Of a stretch of 47,553 nucleotides of DNA, positions 24,451-34,495 are shown piece by piece. Every line of letters begins with the position of its first letter. The first letter of the stretch is position 1. The translations under genes and the position numbers were made by a program. The stretch comes from Verrucomicrobiota bacterium. GTDB taxonomy: Bacteria > Verrucomicrobiota > Verrucomicrobiia > Verrucomicrobiales > Akkermansiaceae. The notes under the pieces are model-generated. The model was not told the origin of the DNA and searched no databases. It saw only the letters and a list, made by a program, of their open reading frames with translations. The stretch is taken from positions 1 to 47,553 of the forward strand of contig JAGWXY010000009.1 in assembly GCA_018969605.1 (NCBI GenBank), in the 5' to 3' direction.

Positions 24451-26919
24451 GTGAACGCCAAAGCGGTGCATGATCAGACTCCCGAGCTCCTGTCGCCTGC
24501 GGGCAACTGGGATTGCGCGCGGGCGGCGGTGGTGGCCGGTGCCGATGCGATTTACTTTGGCCTGCCGCGATTCAATGCGCGGCTGCGTGCCGACAACTTT
24601 GGCGAAGATGACCTGCCGGCATTGATGGATTACCTGCATCGTCACGGCGTGAAAGGTTTTGTCGCGATGAACACGCTGGTGTTCACCGGCGAGCTCGAGG
24701 CGGCGGAAAAGCAACTGCGCCTGATCGCCGAGGCGGGTGTCGACGCCTTGATCATCCAGGATCTTGGCTTGGCAAAGCTCGCGCGTTTGGTTGCGCCCGA
24801 TGTGGAACTGCACGGCTCGACTCAGATGTCGATCACCTCGCCGGAGGGCTTGGAGTTCATCGAATCACTTTTCCCTATGGAGCGCGCGGTGCTGGCACGC
24901 GAACTTTCGGTGCGCGAGATCGAACGATTTCAAAAATCCTCTTCACAAATTCGCACGCCGCTTGAGGTCTTTGTGCACGGCGCTTTGTGCGTTGCTTACT
25001 CGGGCCAATGCCTCACCAGCGAATCGCTCGGTCAGCGCAGCGCGAATCGCGGCGAATGCGCGCAGGCATGCCGCATGCCTTACGAGTTGGTGGTCGATGG
25101 TGAAGTGCGCGACATGGGCGAGCGCCGCTATTTGCTCAGCCCACAGGACCTCGCGGCCGTCGACCTCATTCCCGATTTGGTCCGCGCGGGTGTGAAATCA
25201 TTCAAGATCGAGGGCCGGCTCAAGTCTCCCGAGTATGTCGCGGCGGTCACGCGGGTCTATCGCAAGGCGCTCGATGCGGCGATGGCCGATGCCGCGCCGG
25301 AGGTCACCGATCACGACCGCTACGCGCTCGAAATGACCTTTTCTCGCGGGCTCTCGACCGGCTGGCTCGCGGGGACGAATCATCCTTACCTCACGCACGG
25401 CCGCTTCGGGAAAAAACGCGGACCGCTTCTCGGCGAGATCGCTGAGTGTGGCGAGGGGTGGATCAAGCTCACGAACACCACCGGCGTGCCGCTGGCGGCC
25501 GGCGATGGTGTGGTCTTTGATGCCGGTGAGAACCGCGACCTCGAGCAAGGTGCGCGCATTTGGAAAATGGAAAATGGTCGCATCATTTTTCATCGAACTT
25601 ACAGCGGCATCAATTTCGAGCGCATCCAACCTGGTCACACGGTGTACAAGACCTCGGATCCGAAGCTCGAATCCGAGTTGAGGAAATTTTGGCAGAACAC
25701 GCGACCGCTTGAGAAAAAAATTCCGCTCGAGTTGCAGGTCCTCGGCAGGCCGGGCGATGCGCTTGAGTTGCGTTGTGGCGACATCGTTGTGCGCAGTGAA
25801 ATCGCATTGCAGCCGGCGGCGAAACGCGCGCTCGATGCGGAAACGCTGGCTGCGCAACTCGGGCGTTTGGGCGACACGCCCTTTGAGTTGGCGGCGCTCG
25901 ACAACCAGCTTGAAGGTGATTGCCATTTTCCGCTTTCGGCGCTCAACCAACTGCGTCGCGATCTCGTGGCAAAGCTCGATGCGGGCACGGAAAAACCTTC
26001 GCGGGTTGAGATCAATGCCGGCCGTGAGGATTTGATGCCCGCCAAGCCGCAAAACGATGCCGCCGCCGCGCGTCTGTCGGTGCTTTGCCGCAACTTTGCC
26101 CAGCTCGATGCTGCGATCGCCTCTGGTGTGGAGCTGGTCTATTGCGACTTCGAAGACCCGCGCCGTTACAAGGACGCGGTTGCGGTTTTTAGAAAATCCT
26201 CACATGCGCCCGATGCCAAAATCCTGCTCGCCACGCCACGCATTCTCAAGCCCGGTGAAATCGGCTACCTCAAGCTCGTCGAGAATGCCGCGCCCGATGG
26301 CGCCTTGTTGCGCAATCTCTCGGCGCTGAATTACTACAAACATCGTAATAATTTCATCAAGGTCGGTGATTTCTCGCTCAATGTCTCCAATCCTTTGACC
26401 GCGCGTGTGTTGATGGAAGGTGCGGATCTGGATTTCATGACCGTGTCCTACGATCTCAACATCGGCCAGGTGCTGGATCTGCTCGATGCCGCGCCCTCGC
26501 AGTGGTTTGAACTGTCACTTCACCAGCACATGCCGATGTTTCATATGGAGCACTGTGTGTTCTGTACATTTTTGAGCAACGGCACGACCTACAAGGACTG
26601 CGGCCGGCCCTGCGAAAAGCATGTCGTGCATTTGCGCGACCGCGTCGGCCAGTTGCACCGCCTGCAGGCCGATGTCGGCTGTCGCAACACGCTCTTCAAC
26701 GGTCGAGCTCAGACCGGCGCGAGGTTTTTTGATGAACTGCGCTCGACCGGGCTCTCGAAGTTTCGCGTCGAGTTGCTTGATGAAGACGAAGCCACCGCCA
26801 CCAAGACCATTCGCGCGTATCAAGACCTTCTCGCAGGCCGGGCTGGGGCCATCGATCTGCTTGAGCAGGTCGAAGCGATCGAGAAACTCGGCGTCACTGA
26901 AGGCACCTTGAAAATGTGA
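24451..26919 (+). CDS. U32 peptidase family protein, long form (RlhA-like)
   Basis: An 822-aa protein starting at GTG 24451. The N-terminal half is a U32 domain (PELLSPAGNWDCARAAVVAGADAIYFGL to QMSITSPEGLEF), with the Cys-bearing FVHGALCVAYSGQCLTSESLGQRSANRGECAQACRMPY and IEGRLKSPEYVA. A DUF3656-like middle follows. The C-terminal part has a second conserved block with HCVFCTFLSNGTTYKDCGRPCEKH, a Cys cluster that may bind a metal or Fe-S centre. E. coli RlhA, which hydroxylates C2501 of 23S rRNA, shares the U32-DUF3656 arrangement but is shorter (about 650 aa). An rRNA or tRNA hydroxylation role is inferred; proteolysis is not expected for this branch. The longer frame upstream is antisense to bioA and is rejected. 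Confidence 0.85.
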   Translation: MNAKAVHDQTPELLSPAGNWDCARAAVVAGADAIYFGLPRFNARLRADNFGEDDLPALMDYLHRHGVKGFVAMNTLVFTGELEAAEKQLRLIAEAGVDALIIQDLGLAKLARLVAPDVELHGSTQMSITSPEGLEFIESLFPMERAVLARELSVREIERFQKSSSQIRTPLEVFVHGALCVAYSGQCLTSESLGQRSANRGECAQACRMPYELVVDGEVRDMGERRYLLSPQDLAAVDLIPDLVRAGVKSFKIEGRLKSPEYVAAVTRVYRKALDAAMADAAPEVTDHDRYALEMTFSRGLSTGWLAGTNHPYLTHGRFGKKRGPLLGEIAECGEGWIKLTNTTGVPLAAGDGVVFDAGENRDLEQGARIWKMENGRIIFHRTYSGINFERIQPGHTVYKTSDPKLESELRKFWQNTRPLEKKIPLELQVLGRPGDALELRCGDIVVRSEIALQPAAKRALDAETLAAQLGRLGDTPFELAALDNQLEGDCHFPLSALNQLRRDLVAKLDAGTEKPSRVEINAGREDLMPAKPQNDAAAARLSVLCRNFAQLDAAIASGVELVYCDFEDPRRYKDAVAVFRKSSHAPDAKILLATPRILKPGEIGYLKLVENAAPDGALLRNLSALNYYKHRNNFIKVGDFSLNVSNPLTARVLMEGADLDFMTVSYDLNIGQVLDLLDAAPSQWFELSLHQHMPMFHMEHCVFCTFLSNGTTYKDCGRPCEKHVVHLRDRVGQLHRLQADVGCRNTLFNGRAQTGARFFDELRSTGLSKFRVELLDEDEATATKTIRAYQDLLAGRAGAIDLLEQVEAIEKLGVTEGTLKM

Positions 26920-27003
26920 TGGGGCCACGGAAAGCGGTTTTCTGCTGGCAGATCGGGTGCCGAGGTGCTTTGAAGGGCGCGCTGACAAGCCTGTTCATTT
27001 CCC

Positions 27004-28902
27004 ATGACCGCATCCTCACCAACCCAATCGGGTCAATCGCCCCGCCTTGCCGTGACCACCCTTGCGGCGCTCGGCGTCGTCTACGGCGACATCGGAACCA
27101 GCCCGCTCTACGCGTTTCGTGAGTGCTTCCACGGCATGCACGGCGTGGCCGCCGACCCGCGCAACCTGACAGGTGCCGCGTCCCTGATTGTTTGGTCACT
27201 GCTGCTGGTGGTGACGGTGAAATATCTATTTATCGTCCTGAAATTTGACAACCGCGGCGAGGGCGGGATTCTTGCCTTGTCGGCATTGATCCGTGGCGCG
27301 GTGAAAAGTTTGGGCGGCAAGGATCCGCGAAAGATCATGCTGTTGGGCTTGGCTGGTGCGGCGTTGATTTATGCCGATGGCATGCTGACCCCGGCGATCT
27401 CGGTGCTCAGTGCGGTGGAAGGTCTGGCGGTGAGCGCGCCGATGCTTTCGCATTGGGCGGTGCCGTTGGCGGTGTTGATTCTCGGCGGCCTGTTCGCGAT
27501 CCAGCAATTTGGCACCGGCCATGTGGGCAAACTTTTTGGGCCAGTGGTGGTAACATGGTTTCTTACGCTTGGCATTCTTGGAGCGGCCGAGGTGGTGCAG
27601 AACCCGCAGGTGCTGGTGGCTTTGAGCCCGTACGAAGGTGTTCGGTTTTTGTGTCAGGAGTGGAGGCATGCCCTTCCTTTGCTTGCCGCAGTGTTTCTTG
27701 CATTGACCGGTGGCGAGGCATTGTATGCCGACCTCGGGCATTTCGGCACGAAGCCGATTCGCGTCGGTTGGTTTTCACTGGTTTTGCCCGCGCTGGCGCT
27801 CAATTACCTCGGTCAGGCCGCGCTGCTGACGGCAGACCCCTCGGCGATTCGCAATCCCTTCTTCCTGTTGGCTCCCGAGTCGCTGCGTTTTCCGCTGACC
27901 CTGCTTGCGACGGCGGCAGCGATTGTGGCGAGTCAGGCATTAATTTCCGGTGCGTTTTCCCTCACCACGCAGGCGATCCAGCTTGGTTGTTTGCCGCGCT
28001 TTCGCGTGCGATACACCTCCGAGCATTCGATCGGTCAGGTTTATGTGCCGGCGGTGAACTGGCTGCTAGCGGCATCCTGCATTTTGTTGGTCGTCGAGTT
28101 TCAAACTTCCTCCGCGTTGGCGGGCGCTTACGGCATTGCGATCGCGCTGACGATGGCGATCACGTCGATTCTCTTATACTCTGCGGCGCGCACCGAATGG
28201 AGATGGTCGGCACTCAAGGCCGGGTTGATGACCGGTGTCTTCTTAACGGTTGATGGGGCCTTCCTCGTCGCCAACTCGCTAAAGATTGTGCATGGCGGCT
28301 GGGTGCCCTTGGTCGTTGGCGGCGGCATCATGTCATTGATGATGATTTGGATGTGGGGTCGCGCGCGTCTCTATGCGCGCATTTCGCGTGAGGCACTGCC
28401 CGTCGAGGATTTGCTGCAGGATCTGGAAAAGGGCAGGATCCACCGTGTTTCCGGCACGGCGATTTACATGAGCGGCAAGGGCGCGCAGGTGCCGAATGCC
28501 TTGCTTCACAACCTCAAGCACAACCAGGTTCTTCATGAGCGCGTCATCCTGCTGCATGTGATGACGCTCGATCAACCGCGCGCCAGCCGCGAGGAAATGC
28601 TCGAGCATCAGGAACTCGGCCAAGGCTTGCACCGCGTGATTCTCAAATTCGGTTTTGCCGAAACGCCCGATGTGCCGATGGCGCTCAAGGACCTGCTGCC
28701 CGAGCATGTGCGTTTCCAGCCGGGCAAGGCGACTTACTTCCTCGGCAGCGAAGGGTACGGCGTTAGCAAGAACGCCACACTCATCGACCGTGTGCGACTA
28801 TCGCTCTTTGCCGCCATGGCGCGCAACGCATCGCCGGCCACCGCGTACTTCCAACTTCCGCCCGGCCGCGTCGTCGAGCTTGGTGCACAAATCACGCTGT
28901 GA
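27004..28902 (+). CDS. kup: potassium uptake protein Kup
   Basis: A 632-aa K+/H+ symporter of the KUP/HAK family. About 12 transmembrane segments cover residues 15-450, followed by a soluble C-terminal domain. GVVYGDIGTSPLYAFRECF at the start is the family signature, and GGEALYADLGHFG is also typical. It is preceded by an 84-base gap after the U32 gene and is convergent with pstB, 19 bases away, leaving no obvious terminator between them. Confidence 0.95.
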   Translation: MTASSPTQSGQSPRLAVTTLAALGVVYGDIGTSPLYAFRECFHGMHGVAADPRNLTGAASLIVWSLLLVVTVKYLFIVLKFDNRGEGGILALSALIRGAVKSLGGKDPRKIMLLGLAGAALIYADGMLTPAISVLSAVEGLAVSAPMLSHWAVPLAVLILGGLFAIQQFGTGHVGKLFGPVVVTWFLTLGILGAAEVVQNPQVLVALSPYEGVRFLCQEWRHALPLLAAVFLALTGGEALYADLGHFGTKPIRVGWFSLVLPALALNYLGQAALLTADPSAIRNPFFLLAPESLRFPLTLLATAAAIVASQALISGAFSLTTQAIQLGCLPRFRVRYTSEHSIGQVYVPAVNWLLAASCILLVVEFQTSSALAGAYGIAIALTMAITSILLYSAARTEWRWSALKAGLMTGVFLTVDGAFLVANSLKIVHGGWVPLVVGGGIMSLMMIWMWGRARLYARISREALPVEDLLQDLEKGRIHRVSGTAIYMSGKGAQVPNALLHNLKHNQVLHERVILLHVMTLDQPRASREEMLEHQELGQGLHRVILKFGFAETPDVPMALKDLLPEHVRFQPGKATYFLGSEGYGVSKNATLIDRVRLSLFAAMARNASPATAYFQLPPGRVVELGAQITL

Positions 28903-28921
28903 GTTGGCGCGCGGCGATGGA

Positions 28922-29749
28922 TCAACCAAAGCGGCCGCTGATGTAATCCTCGGTGCGCTTGACGGTCGGGTTGGTGAACATCTTGGTCGTTTCGCCAAAC
29001 TCGATCATTTCGCCCATGTAGAAAAATGCCGTCTTGTCGGAAACGCGCGAGGCCTGGTGCATGTTGTGGGTCACCACGACGAAGGTGTAGTCTTTCTTGA
29101 GGCTCCAAATCAGCTCCTCGACCTTCGCGGTGGCGATCGGGTCGAGCGCGCTGCAGGGTTCATCCATCAGCACGACGAGCGGCTTCACCGCAATGGTTCG
29201 GGCGATGCAGAGGCGTTGTTGCTGACCGCCGGAGAGGCCGAGCGCGGATTCGTTGAGGCGGTCCTTCACTTCGTCCCACAGGGCGGCGGCGCGGAGGCTT
29301 TCTTCGACCGATTGCTCGAGCACCGCTTTGTTGCGGATGCCGCGCATGCGCAGGCCGAAGGCGACATTTTCGAAAATGCTGCGCGGGAATGGATTGGATT
29401 TTTGGAACACCATGCCGACATCGCGGCGGAGCTTCACCACATCGACCGACGGGTCGTGGATCTCGATATCCTCGACGATGATTTTGCCGGCAGTGACGCG
29501 CGCGCCAATGATCTCGTCGTTCATGCGATTGATGCAGCGCAGCAGGGTCGACTTGCCGCAGCCGGAGGGCCCGATGAACGCGGTGACCGCGTTGCGGTCG
29601 AGATCGAGCGTGATGTTTTTGAGCGCCTCGGAAGAACCGTAGCTGAAACTGAGGTTCTGAATTTGCACGGCGCAGTTGCCGCCGGCCTGCGGGGTGCTGG
29701 CGGCGGTTTTCTCCGGGGATTCTTGCATGGAATTGTTGGTCGCGTTCAT
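28922..29749 (-). CDS. pstB: phosphate ABC transporter ATP-binding protein (second copy)
   Basis: A 275-aa ATPase of the PstSCAB phosphate importer. Walker A is GPSGCGKST, then [11 protein letters not shown] (Q-loop), signature [16 protein letters not shown], Walker [14 protein letters not shown] and the H-loop VTHN. A poorly conserved, Gln/Ser/Thr-rich N-terminal leader precedes the ABC domain. The ATG overlaps the stop of the upstream pstB by 4 bases. Two tandem pstB genes may have different regulation or form a heterodimer; this is inference. Confidence 0.93.
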   Translation of the reverse strand: MNATNNSMQESPEKTAASTPQAGGNCAVQIQNLSFSYGSSEALKNITLDLDRNAVTAFIGPSGCGKSTLLRCINRMNDEIIGARVTAGKIIVEDIEIHDPSVDVVKLRRDVGMVFQKSNPFPRSIFENVAFGLRMRGIRNKAVLEQSVEESLRAAALWDEVKDRLNESALGLSGGQQQRLCIARTIAVKPLVVLMDEPCSALDPIATAKVEELIWSLKKDYTFVVVTHNMHQASRVSDKTAFFYMGEMIEFGETTKMFTNPTVKRTEDYISGRFG

Positions 29750-30540
29750 CCGAAGCTGCCGGTGATGTAGGCCTCGGTTTGTGGGTCCGAGGGGTTTTCG
29801 AAAATTTTCATCGTGGGGCCGACTTCCACGAGCTTGCCGAGGTACATGAATGCCGTCTGGTCCGAGCAACGGGCGGCTTGTGCCATGTTGTGCGTGACGA
29901 TGACGATGGTGAATTTTTTCTTCAGTTCGGAGATTAGCTCTTCGATGCGCAGTGTCGCGAGCGGGTCGAGCGCGGCGCAGGGTTCGTCCATGAGCAGGAT
30001 CTCGGGTTCGGTGGCGATCGCGCGTGCGATGCAGAGGCGTTGTTGCTGGCCGCCGGAAAGCCCGAACGCCGATGTGTGGAGGCGGTCGCCGACTTCATCC
30101 CAGAGCGCGGCGTTGCGCAGAGATTTTTCGACGGCGTCGTCGATGTCCGAGCGATTTGTCATGCCCGCGATCCGCAGACCGTAGGCAACATTTTCGTAAA
30201 TCGATTTGGCGAAGGGATTGTACTTTTGGAACACCATGCCGACGCGGCGGCGGAGTTCCTGGATGTTGATGTCCTTGCGATAGATGTCGATGCCGTGGAC
30301 CTTGATCGTGCCGGCGGTGACATGTGCGGTAGAGATGCGGTCGTTGATGCGGTTGATGCAGCGGATGAGGGTCGACTTGCCGCAACCCGAGGGGCCGATG
30401 AACGCGGTGACCTTGCGCGCGGGCATGTCGAGGCTGACATCGTGCAGCGCCTGCTTTGAGCCGTAGGCAAATGATAGGTTCTGGATCTGGACGGCGGTCG
30501 ACATGGATGGGTGGGTATCCGCTGCGGGTGAATTTACCAT
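29746..30540 (-). CDS. pstB: phosphate ABC transporter ATP-binding protein (first copy)
   Basis: A 264-aa PstB with Walker [11 protein letters not shown]-loop [21 protein letters not shown], signature [16 protein letters not shown] and Walker [17 protein letters not shown]. It is clearly homologous to the next gene but diverged, so this is an old duplication. The first ATG (30540) overlaps the pstA stop by 7 bases. A second ATG at 30504 would start just before the ABC domain. Confidence 0.93.
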   Translation of the reverse strand: MVNSPAADTHPSMSTAVQIQNLSFAYGSKQALHDVSLDMPARKVTAFIGPSGCGKSTLIRCINRINDRISTAHVTAGTIKVHGIDIYRKDINIQELRRRVGMVFQKYNPFAKSIYENVAYGLRIAGMTNRSDIDDAVEKSLRNAALWDEVGDRLHTSAFGLSGGQQQRLCIARAIATEPEILLMDEPCAALDPLATLRIEELISELKKKFTIVIVTHNMAQAARCSDQTAFMYLGKLVEVGPTMKIFENPSDPQTEAYITGSFG

Positions 30541-31661
30541 TTGAGTTTCTTGCGCATTTTAGCACGAAGGACCATCGAGCCGAAGGAGAGCATGGCGACG
30601 AGGATCAGGAAAACGAGGACCGATCCGAATTGCGCGCGTTGGGTGTATTCCGAGCTCGGGATGCGTGCGGCCAGCGTGTAGATGTGGTAGGGCAGGGCTT
30701 GGACTTGCGAGGAGAGGATGTCAAAGGGGTTGGCGAGTCCTTCCCACGGGAAGTCGTCCTTGGCCGCAACTGCGGCGGTGAACATGATCGGCGCGGTCTC
30801 ACCGGCGACGCGCGTGATGGCCAGCAGTGAGGATGTGAGGATGCCAGGTAGCGAGAAAGGCAGGACGCATTTGCGAATGGTTTGCCAGCGTGTGCCGCCC
30901 ATCGCCAGCGAGGCATCGCGAAACCCTTGGGGCACCGCACGCAGTGATTCTTCCGAGGCGGTGATGACCACCGGCAGGATCATGCAAGCAAGTGTTGCGC
31001 AGCCGGCCATGAGCGATGAGTTCCAACCTTGAAAGCTGAGCGCCCAGCCTTCGATGAAAAGTGGCAGCACCAGCAGCGAGCGATCGACCGGGTTGGCGGT
31101 GATGACCGGCGCGGCGAGCACGAACACCGAAAATCCGAAGAGGCCGAAGACGATCGAGGGGATGCCGGCGAGGTTGAGGATCGCGAGCCGCACGGCATGG
31201 ATGAAGGGGCTTTGTTTTGCGTACTCTGCGAGATAGATCGCAGCGCAAACGCCAAAGAAAAGCGCGAGAATGATCGAGCCGCAGGTCAGCAGCGCGGTGC
31301 CGATGATCGGGCCCGCAATGCCGCCGCCGGAGTAGGAAAAGGTCTGCTCGTTGTAAATTTGCTGACCCGCATGAGCCTCGATGTACTCGTTGTATTTCGA
31401 TGCTGGAAGTTGGTGGCGGGTGCCCTTCGCATCATCGAACACATGCAGCGTTTCGTTTTTCGCGGTGAGGAACTCGGTGTCGACGAAGGGGAACTCCGAG
31501 GTGAAGATTGCGGGTGCGCCGTCGATGATGATTTTGCCAAAGAGCAGCACGGCGATCAGCACCATGAGGTAGGTGATGCCGCCCAGCAGGCTGCGGACAA
31601 GGATGTCCTTGAAATAGCCTTTGGGCAGACCTTTGCGGATCAAATTTTCCGGATTGAACAT
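30534..31661 (-). CDS. pstA: phosphate ABC transporter permease PstA
   Basis: Inner membrane permease (375 aa) of the phosphate importer. TM1 is at about 28-45, followed by a 75-residue extracytoplasmic insert ([17 protein letters not shown] to [12 protein letters not shown]). The five-helix permease core comes next, with the cytoplasmic coupling motif [26 protein letters not shown] that contacts PstB. It starts 3 bases after pstC. The insert is larger than in E. coli PstA. Confidence 0.93.
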   Translation of the reverse strand: MFNPENLIRKGLPKGYFKDILVRSLLGGITYLMVLIAVLLFGKIIIDGAPAIFTSEFPFVDTEFLTAKNETLHVFDDAKGTRHQLPASKYNEYIEAHAGQQIYNEQTFSYSGGGIAGPIIGTALLTCGSIILALFFGVCAAIYLAEYAKQSPFIHAVRLAILNLAGIPSIVFGLFGFSVFVLAAPVITANPVDRSLLVLPLFIEGWALSFQGWNSSLMAGCATLACMILPVVITASEESLRAVPQGFRDASLAMGGTRWQTIRKCVLPFSLPGILTSSLLAITRVAGETAPIMFTAAVAAKDDFPWEGLANPFDILSSQVQALPYHIYTLAARIPSSEYTQRAQFGSVLVFLILVAMLSFGSMVLRAKMRKKLKW

Positions 31662-31664
31662 GGC

Positions 31665-33572
31665 TTATTTTTTCGTCCGGGTGAGGAAATGGTGGGCGGT
31701 GGCGTTGATGCCGAGCACCACGACGAAGAGGGTGATGCCGATCACGAAGAGCGCTCGGTAGTGGACGCTGCCGAGCGGCACTTCGCCGAGCTCTTGAGCG
31801 ATGATGCCGGTGAGGGTGTGCGAGGGTTGGAAGAACGCGCCGATGCCTTCGCTGAAGTCGGGGATCTTGATGCGGTTGCCGGCGACCAGCAGCACGACCA
31901 TCGTTTCGCCGATCACGCGGCCAAGGCCGAGCAGCACGGCGGCGAGAATGCCGGAGAAGGCTGCGGGGACCATCACGCGGAAGGCGGTCTGGAGGCGTGA
32001 GGCGCCGAGCGCTTCGGAGGCTTCGGCATAGGCCGAAGGGACATTGTTGAGCGCGTCCTCGGCGAGCGAAAAAATCGTCGGCACACTCATCAATGCGAGC
32101 AAGCAACCGGCGGTGAAAATGTTGAGTCGCTCGTCGATCGGGAATCCGGGCACCCACCTGAGCGAATCATAGGTAGAAATTTCCCGCAGAATCGTGCCGA
32201 AGACCATGATGCCGATGAAGCCGAGCACCACCGAGGGGATCGCTTGAATGAACTCAATGACTGGCTTGACCAATGCCTGTTCGCGCGGAGCGGCGAATTG
32301 GTTGACATAAATCGCCGCACCGATGCCGACCGGGATGGCGATCGTGAGAGCGACGATGGCAATCATCAGTGAGCCGACCGCCAGCGGAATGATGCCATAA
32401 AAATCCTGCCATTCGCCGCCGGTGACCCATGACTTGCCGGTGAGGAAGGAAATGAATGCGGCGGATAGCGGCACCGGATCGGTATGGGTCCAGCTGTTGA
32501 TCTTGGCCGGTGTGGCCTTGATATCGGAGATCAAGACCGGCCATGCGGCTTTGGCGGCGTTGAGGTAACGCGAGGCTTTGGCTTGCGTGAGCGAGCCGGG
32601 AAGGCTTGGAAAAATTTCGCCGACCGAAGTGGCCAGCTGCTCGTGAACTTTCACGCAGTCGGGCTTTTTCTCCATCAGCGTCGCCATCGGGCCTTCGACA
32701 TCAGGCTTGTCCGCGAGTGCGGCCTTGGCATCGGCGATCAGCTTTTCGCGTTCAATCGGATCCTTGGCATTGGCGGCTGCGGCAAGCAGGGTTTTGCGGT
32801 CTTTTTCGAGAATGTCGGCTGTTTGGATCGCTTCCTTGGTGGCGGTGACCGACTCGGTCATTTCCATCACGATCGAGCCGAGGTCCATGCCGGCAGTCTC
32901 GAAGTTGTCGATCGTTTCACGAAACTTTTGCAGCGGCTCGGCATGCGATTGGCGAGCGGCGGCGAATGCGGCATTTAGCTTGGCCACGAGCGGCGGCTCA
33001 TCGGTCGCCTCGGCGGGCCGGTTGCGCAGCGAATCGATCAGTTCCTGGCGCTCGGCCTCGCTGAGGTGTGGGGTGGCAGGAAGATTGGTGAGGGCCTTGG
33101 CGCGCTGGGCCTCATAGTTGGCGCGCAGCACGGCGAGCATGCCGTCATCGCCGCCAGTCGTGGCAGCGGGATTGTTGAGGATCAGGTCGCGGGTCGGGCC
33201 GACTTGATCGTTGAAAGTGTTGTAGAGCGCGGAAGCTTCCTGCGAGCGAAGCAATTCATCAAGGCATTTGCCGTTGATCTCGGCCTGATAGGCACGGTTG
33301 AGAAGACTGGTGACCTGTTCGTGAGCAGTGAGATTTTTGCGCGAGATGTCGACGAACTCAAGGCCAGCGATGCGATAGACCTCCAGCTCGCGGCGATAAC
33401 CGGGAAAGAAACCCAAGCCCTCGCGCAGGAGGAAAACAATGATCAGAAGAAGAATGAAAATCGTGAGTCCGGCATTCGATGCGAAGAAGAACCGGATTGC
33501 CCGTTCAAAGGAAAAACCCCGCCGTTGGAAGCGATGGCCACTGGATTCGGATTGGGGATTTGGGGAAATCAT
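31665..33572 (-). CDS. pstC: phosphate ABC transporter permease PstC with a large periplasmic insert
   Basis: A 635-aa permease, about twice the usual PstC length of roughly 320. TM1 (LTIFILLLIIVFLL) lies near residues 28-42. The permease core begins at about residue 393 (GIIPLAVGSLMIAI) with the coupling motif EDALNNVPSAYAEASEALGASRLQT. Between them are some 320 mostly charged, helix-prone residues without membrane segments, likely periplasmic and partly coiled coil (EAERQELIDSL, EAIQTADILEKDRKTLLAAA). The insert may help capture PstS; this is inference. The ATG at 33572 is preferred because the 30 codons before it overlap a hairpin. Confidence 0.9.
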   Translation of the reverse strand: MISPNPQSESSGHRFQRRGFSFERAIRFFFASNAGLTIFILLLIIVFLLREGLGFFPGYRRELEVYRIAGLEFVDISRKNLTAHEQVTSLLNRAYQAEINGKCLDELLRSQEASALYNTFNDQVGPTRDLILNNPAATTGGDDGMLAVLRANYEAQRAKALTNLPATPHLSEAERQELIDSLRNRPAEATDEPPLVAKLNAAFAAARQSHAEPLQKFRETIDNFETAGMDLGSIVMEMTESVTATKEAIQTADILEKDRKTLLAAAANAKDPIEREKLIADAKAALADKPDVEGPMATLMEKKPDCVKVHEQLATSVGEIFPSLPGSLTQAKASRYLNAAKAAWPVLISDIKATPAKINSWTHTDPVPLSAAFISFLTGKSWVTGGEWQDFYGIIPLAVGSLMIAIVALTIAIPVGIGAAIYVNQFAAPREQALVKPVIEFIQAIPSVVLGFIGIMVFGTILREISTYDSLRWVPGFPIDERLNIFTAGCLLALMSVPTIFSLAEDALNNVPSAYAEASEALGASRLQTAFRVMVPAAFSGILAAVLLGLGRVIGETMVVLLVAGNRIKIPDFSEGIGAFFQPSHTLTGIIAQELGEVPLGSVHYRALFVIGITLFVVVLGINATAHHFLTRTKK

Positions 33573-33621
33573 GCAGGGCTGGCGAAGTGGAGCGCGGATG
33601 GAGGCTTTCGGCAAGCAAATG

Positions 33622-33657
33622 AAACGGGCATCGCTGGATCTGCAACGATGCCCGTTT
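33622..33657 (-). other. hairpin between pstS and pstC
   Basis: A perfect 12-bp inverted repeat (33622-33633 with 33646-33657) with a 12-base loop lies in the pstS-pstC gap. No strong U tract follows on the minus strand, so it is more likely a partial terminator or mRNA-stabilising structure than a full stop. Such structures are known to raise binding-protein levels over permease levels. A 9-bp direct repeat GGCAAGCAA (33610-33618 and 33658-33666) flanks it. Confidence 0.7.
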
Positions 33658-33663
33658 GGCAAG

Positions 33664-33675
33664 CAACCGATAACC
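33664..33675 (-). repeat. 12-base motif downstream of pstS
   Basis: CAACCGATAACC on the plus strand (GGTTATCGGTTG in pstS mRNA sense) sits between the pstS stop and the hairpin. The same sense-strand sequence lies between the outer membrane protein stop and its terminator at 40876-40890. Confidence 0.4.
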
Positions 33676-33694
33676 GATAATCGTTGACTATGAA

Positions 33695-34495
33695 TCAGTT
33701 AGGAATGAATCCAACCTTCGTGACGATGGCCTGTCCGGCTGGTGATTCGATGAAGTCGAGGAAGGCCTGAGCTTCGGCGGTCGGTTTTTCCGGAGCGTAC
33801 AGGTAGCAGAGGCGGGCATAGGCGAATTTCTTCGCATTTGCGGCGACCGGCTCAACTCCGTCGATGGTGACGGTTTTGGTGCCGGGGGTCTTGGAATAAG
33901 CAAGACCGACATATCCGATGCCGTTCTTGTTCTTGGCCACTTCCTGCGCGATCTGCTCGTTGCCTGCCATCTTGAGCGAGGTGGACGGGTAGTCACGACC
34001 GCCCATGGCGAGCTTCTGCCAATCCTTGTAGGTGCCCGACGAGGTGTTGCGGGTGTAGATCGAGATCGCACCAGGGGCGCCGCCGATTTCCGACCAGTCC
34101 TTGATTTGACCGGTGAAGATCTTGGCGACCTGTGCCTTGGTGAGGTTCGAGACCGGCGAGTTCTTGTTCACGATCACACAAAGCATGTCGTGGCAGATCG
34201 GGTGTTCCTTGAGGTAAACCCCCTTGGTGCGGCAAAAGGTGCGCTCGTCGTCCTTGACCTTGCGCGAGGACATGCCGATCTGGGCAGTGCCGTTGGCAAG
34301 GGCCGGGAACGCGGTGGTCGAACCTTCCGCAGCGATTTCGAACTTCACACCTTTGTTGCCTGCGGCCTTGAAGGCCTCGGCAAGTTGCGGGACGAGCTTG
34401 GCGCCTAGGGTATCGCTACCCTTGATGCTCAGCGTTTGGGCTCCCGCCATGGTAACCAGGGCTGCGGACGCGATCAGTGTGTGTATGGCTTTCAT
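33695..34495 (-). CDS. pstS: phosphate-binding protein PstS
   Basis: Periplasmic substrate-binding protein (266 aa) with a signal peptide (MKAIHTLIASAALVTMAGAQ). It has KGSDTLGAKLVPQLAEAF and ISIYTRNTSSGTYKDW, whose Ser/Thr/Gly/Arg residues bind phosphate in this family, and the EGSTTAFPALANGTAQIGMSSR segment. Shorter than E. coli PstS (about 346 aa), it fits the compact PstS_2 type. No lipobox Cys is present. It is first in the pst operon, and the Pho-box-like elements upstream suggest induction by phosphate limitation. Confidence 0.93.
   Translation of the reverse strand: MKAIHTLIASAALVTMAGAQTLSIKGSDTLGAKLVPQLAEAFKAAGNKGVKFEIAAEGSTTAFPALANGTAQIGMSSRKVKDDERTFCRTKGVYLKEHPICHDMLCVIVNKNSPVSNLTKAQVAKIFTGQIKDWSEIGGAPGAISIYTRNTSSGTYKDWQKLAMGGRDYPSTSLKMAGNEQIAQEVAKNKNGIGYVGLAYSKTPGTKTVTIDGVEPVAANAKKFAYARLCYLYAPEKPTAEAQAFLDFIESPAGQAIVTKVGFIPN

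Noticed and set aside
28655-29770. 371-codon plus-strand ORF over kup and pstB
   Set aside because: It overlaps the end of kup in another frame and is antisense to pstB, with shadow-like composition.
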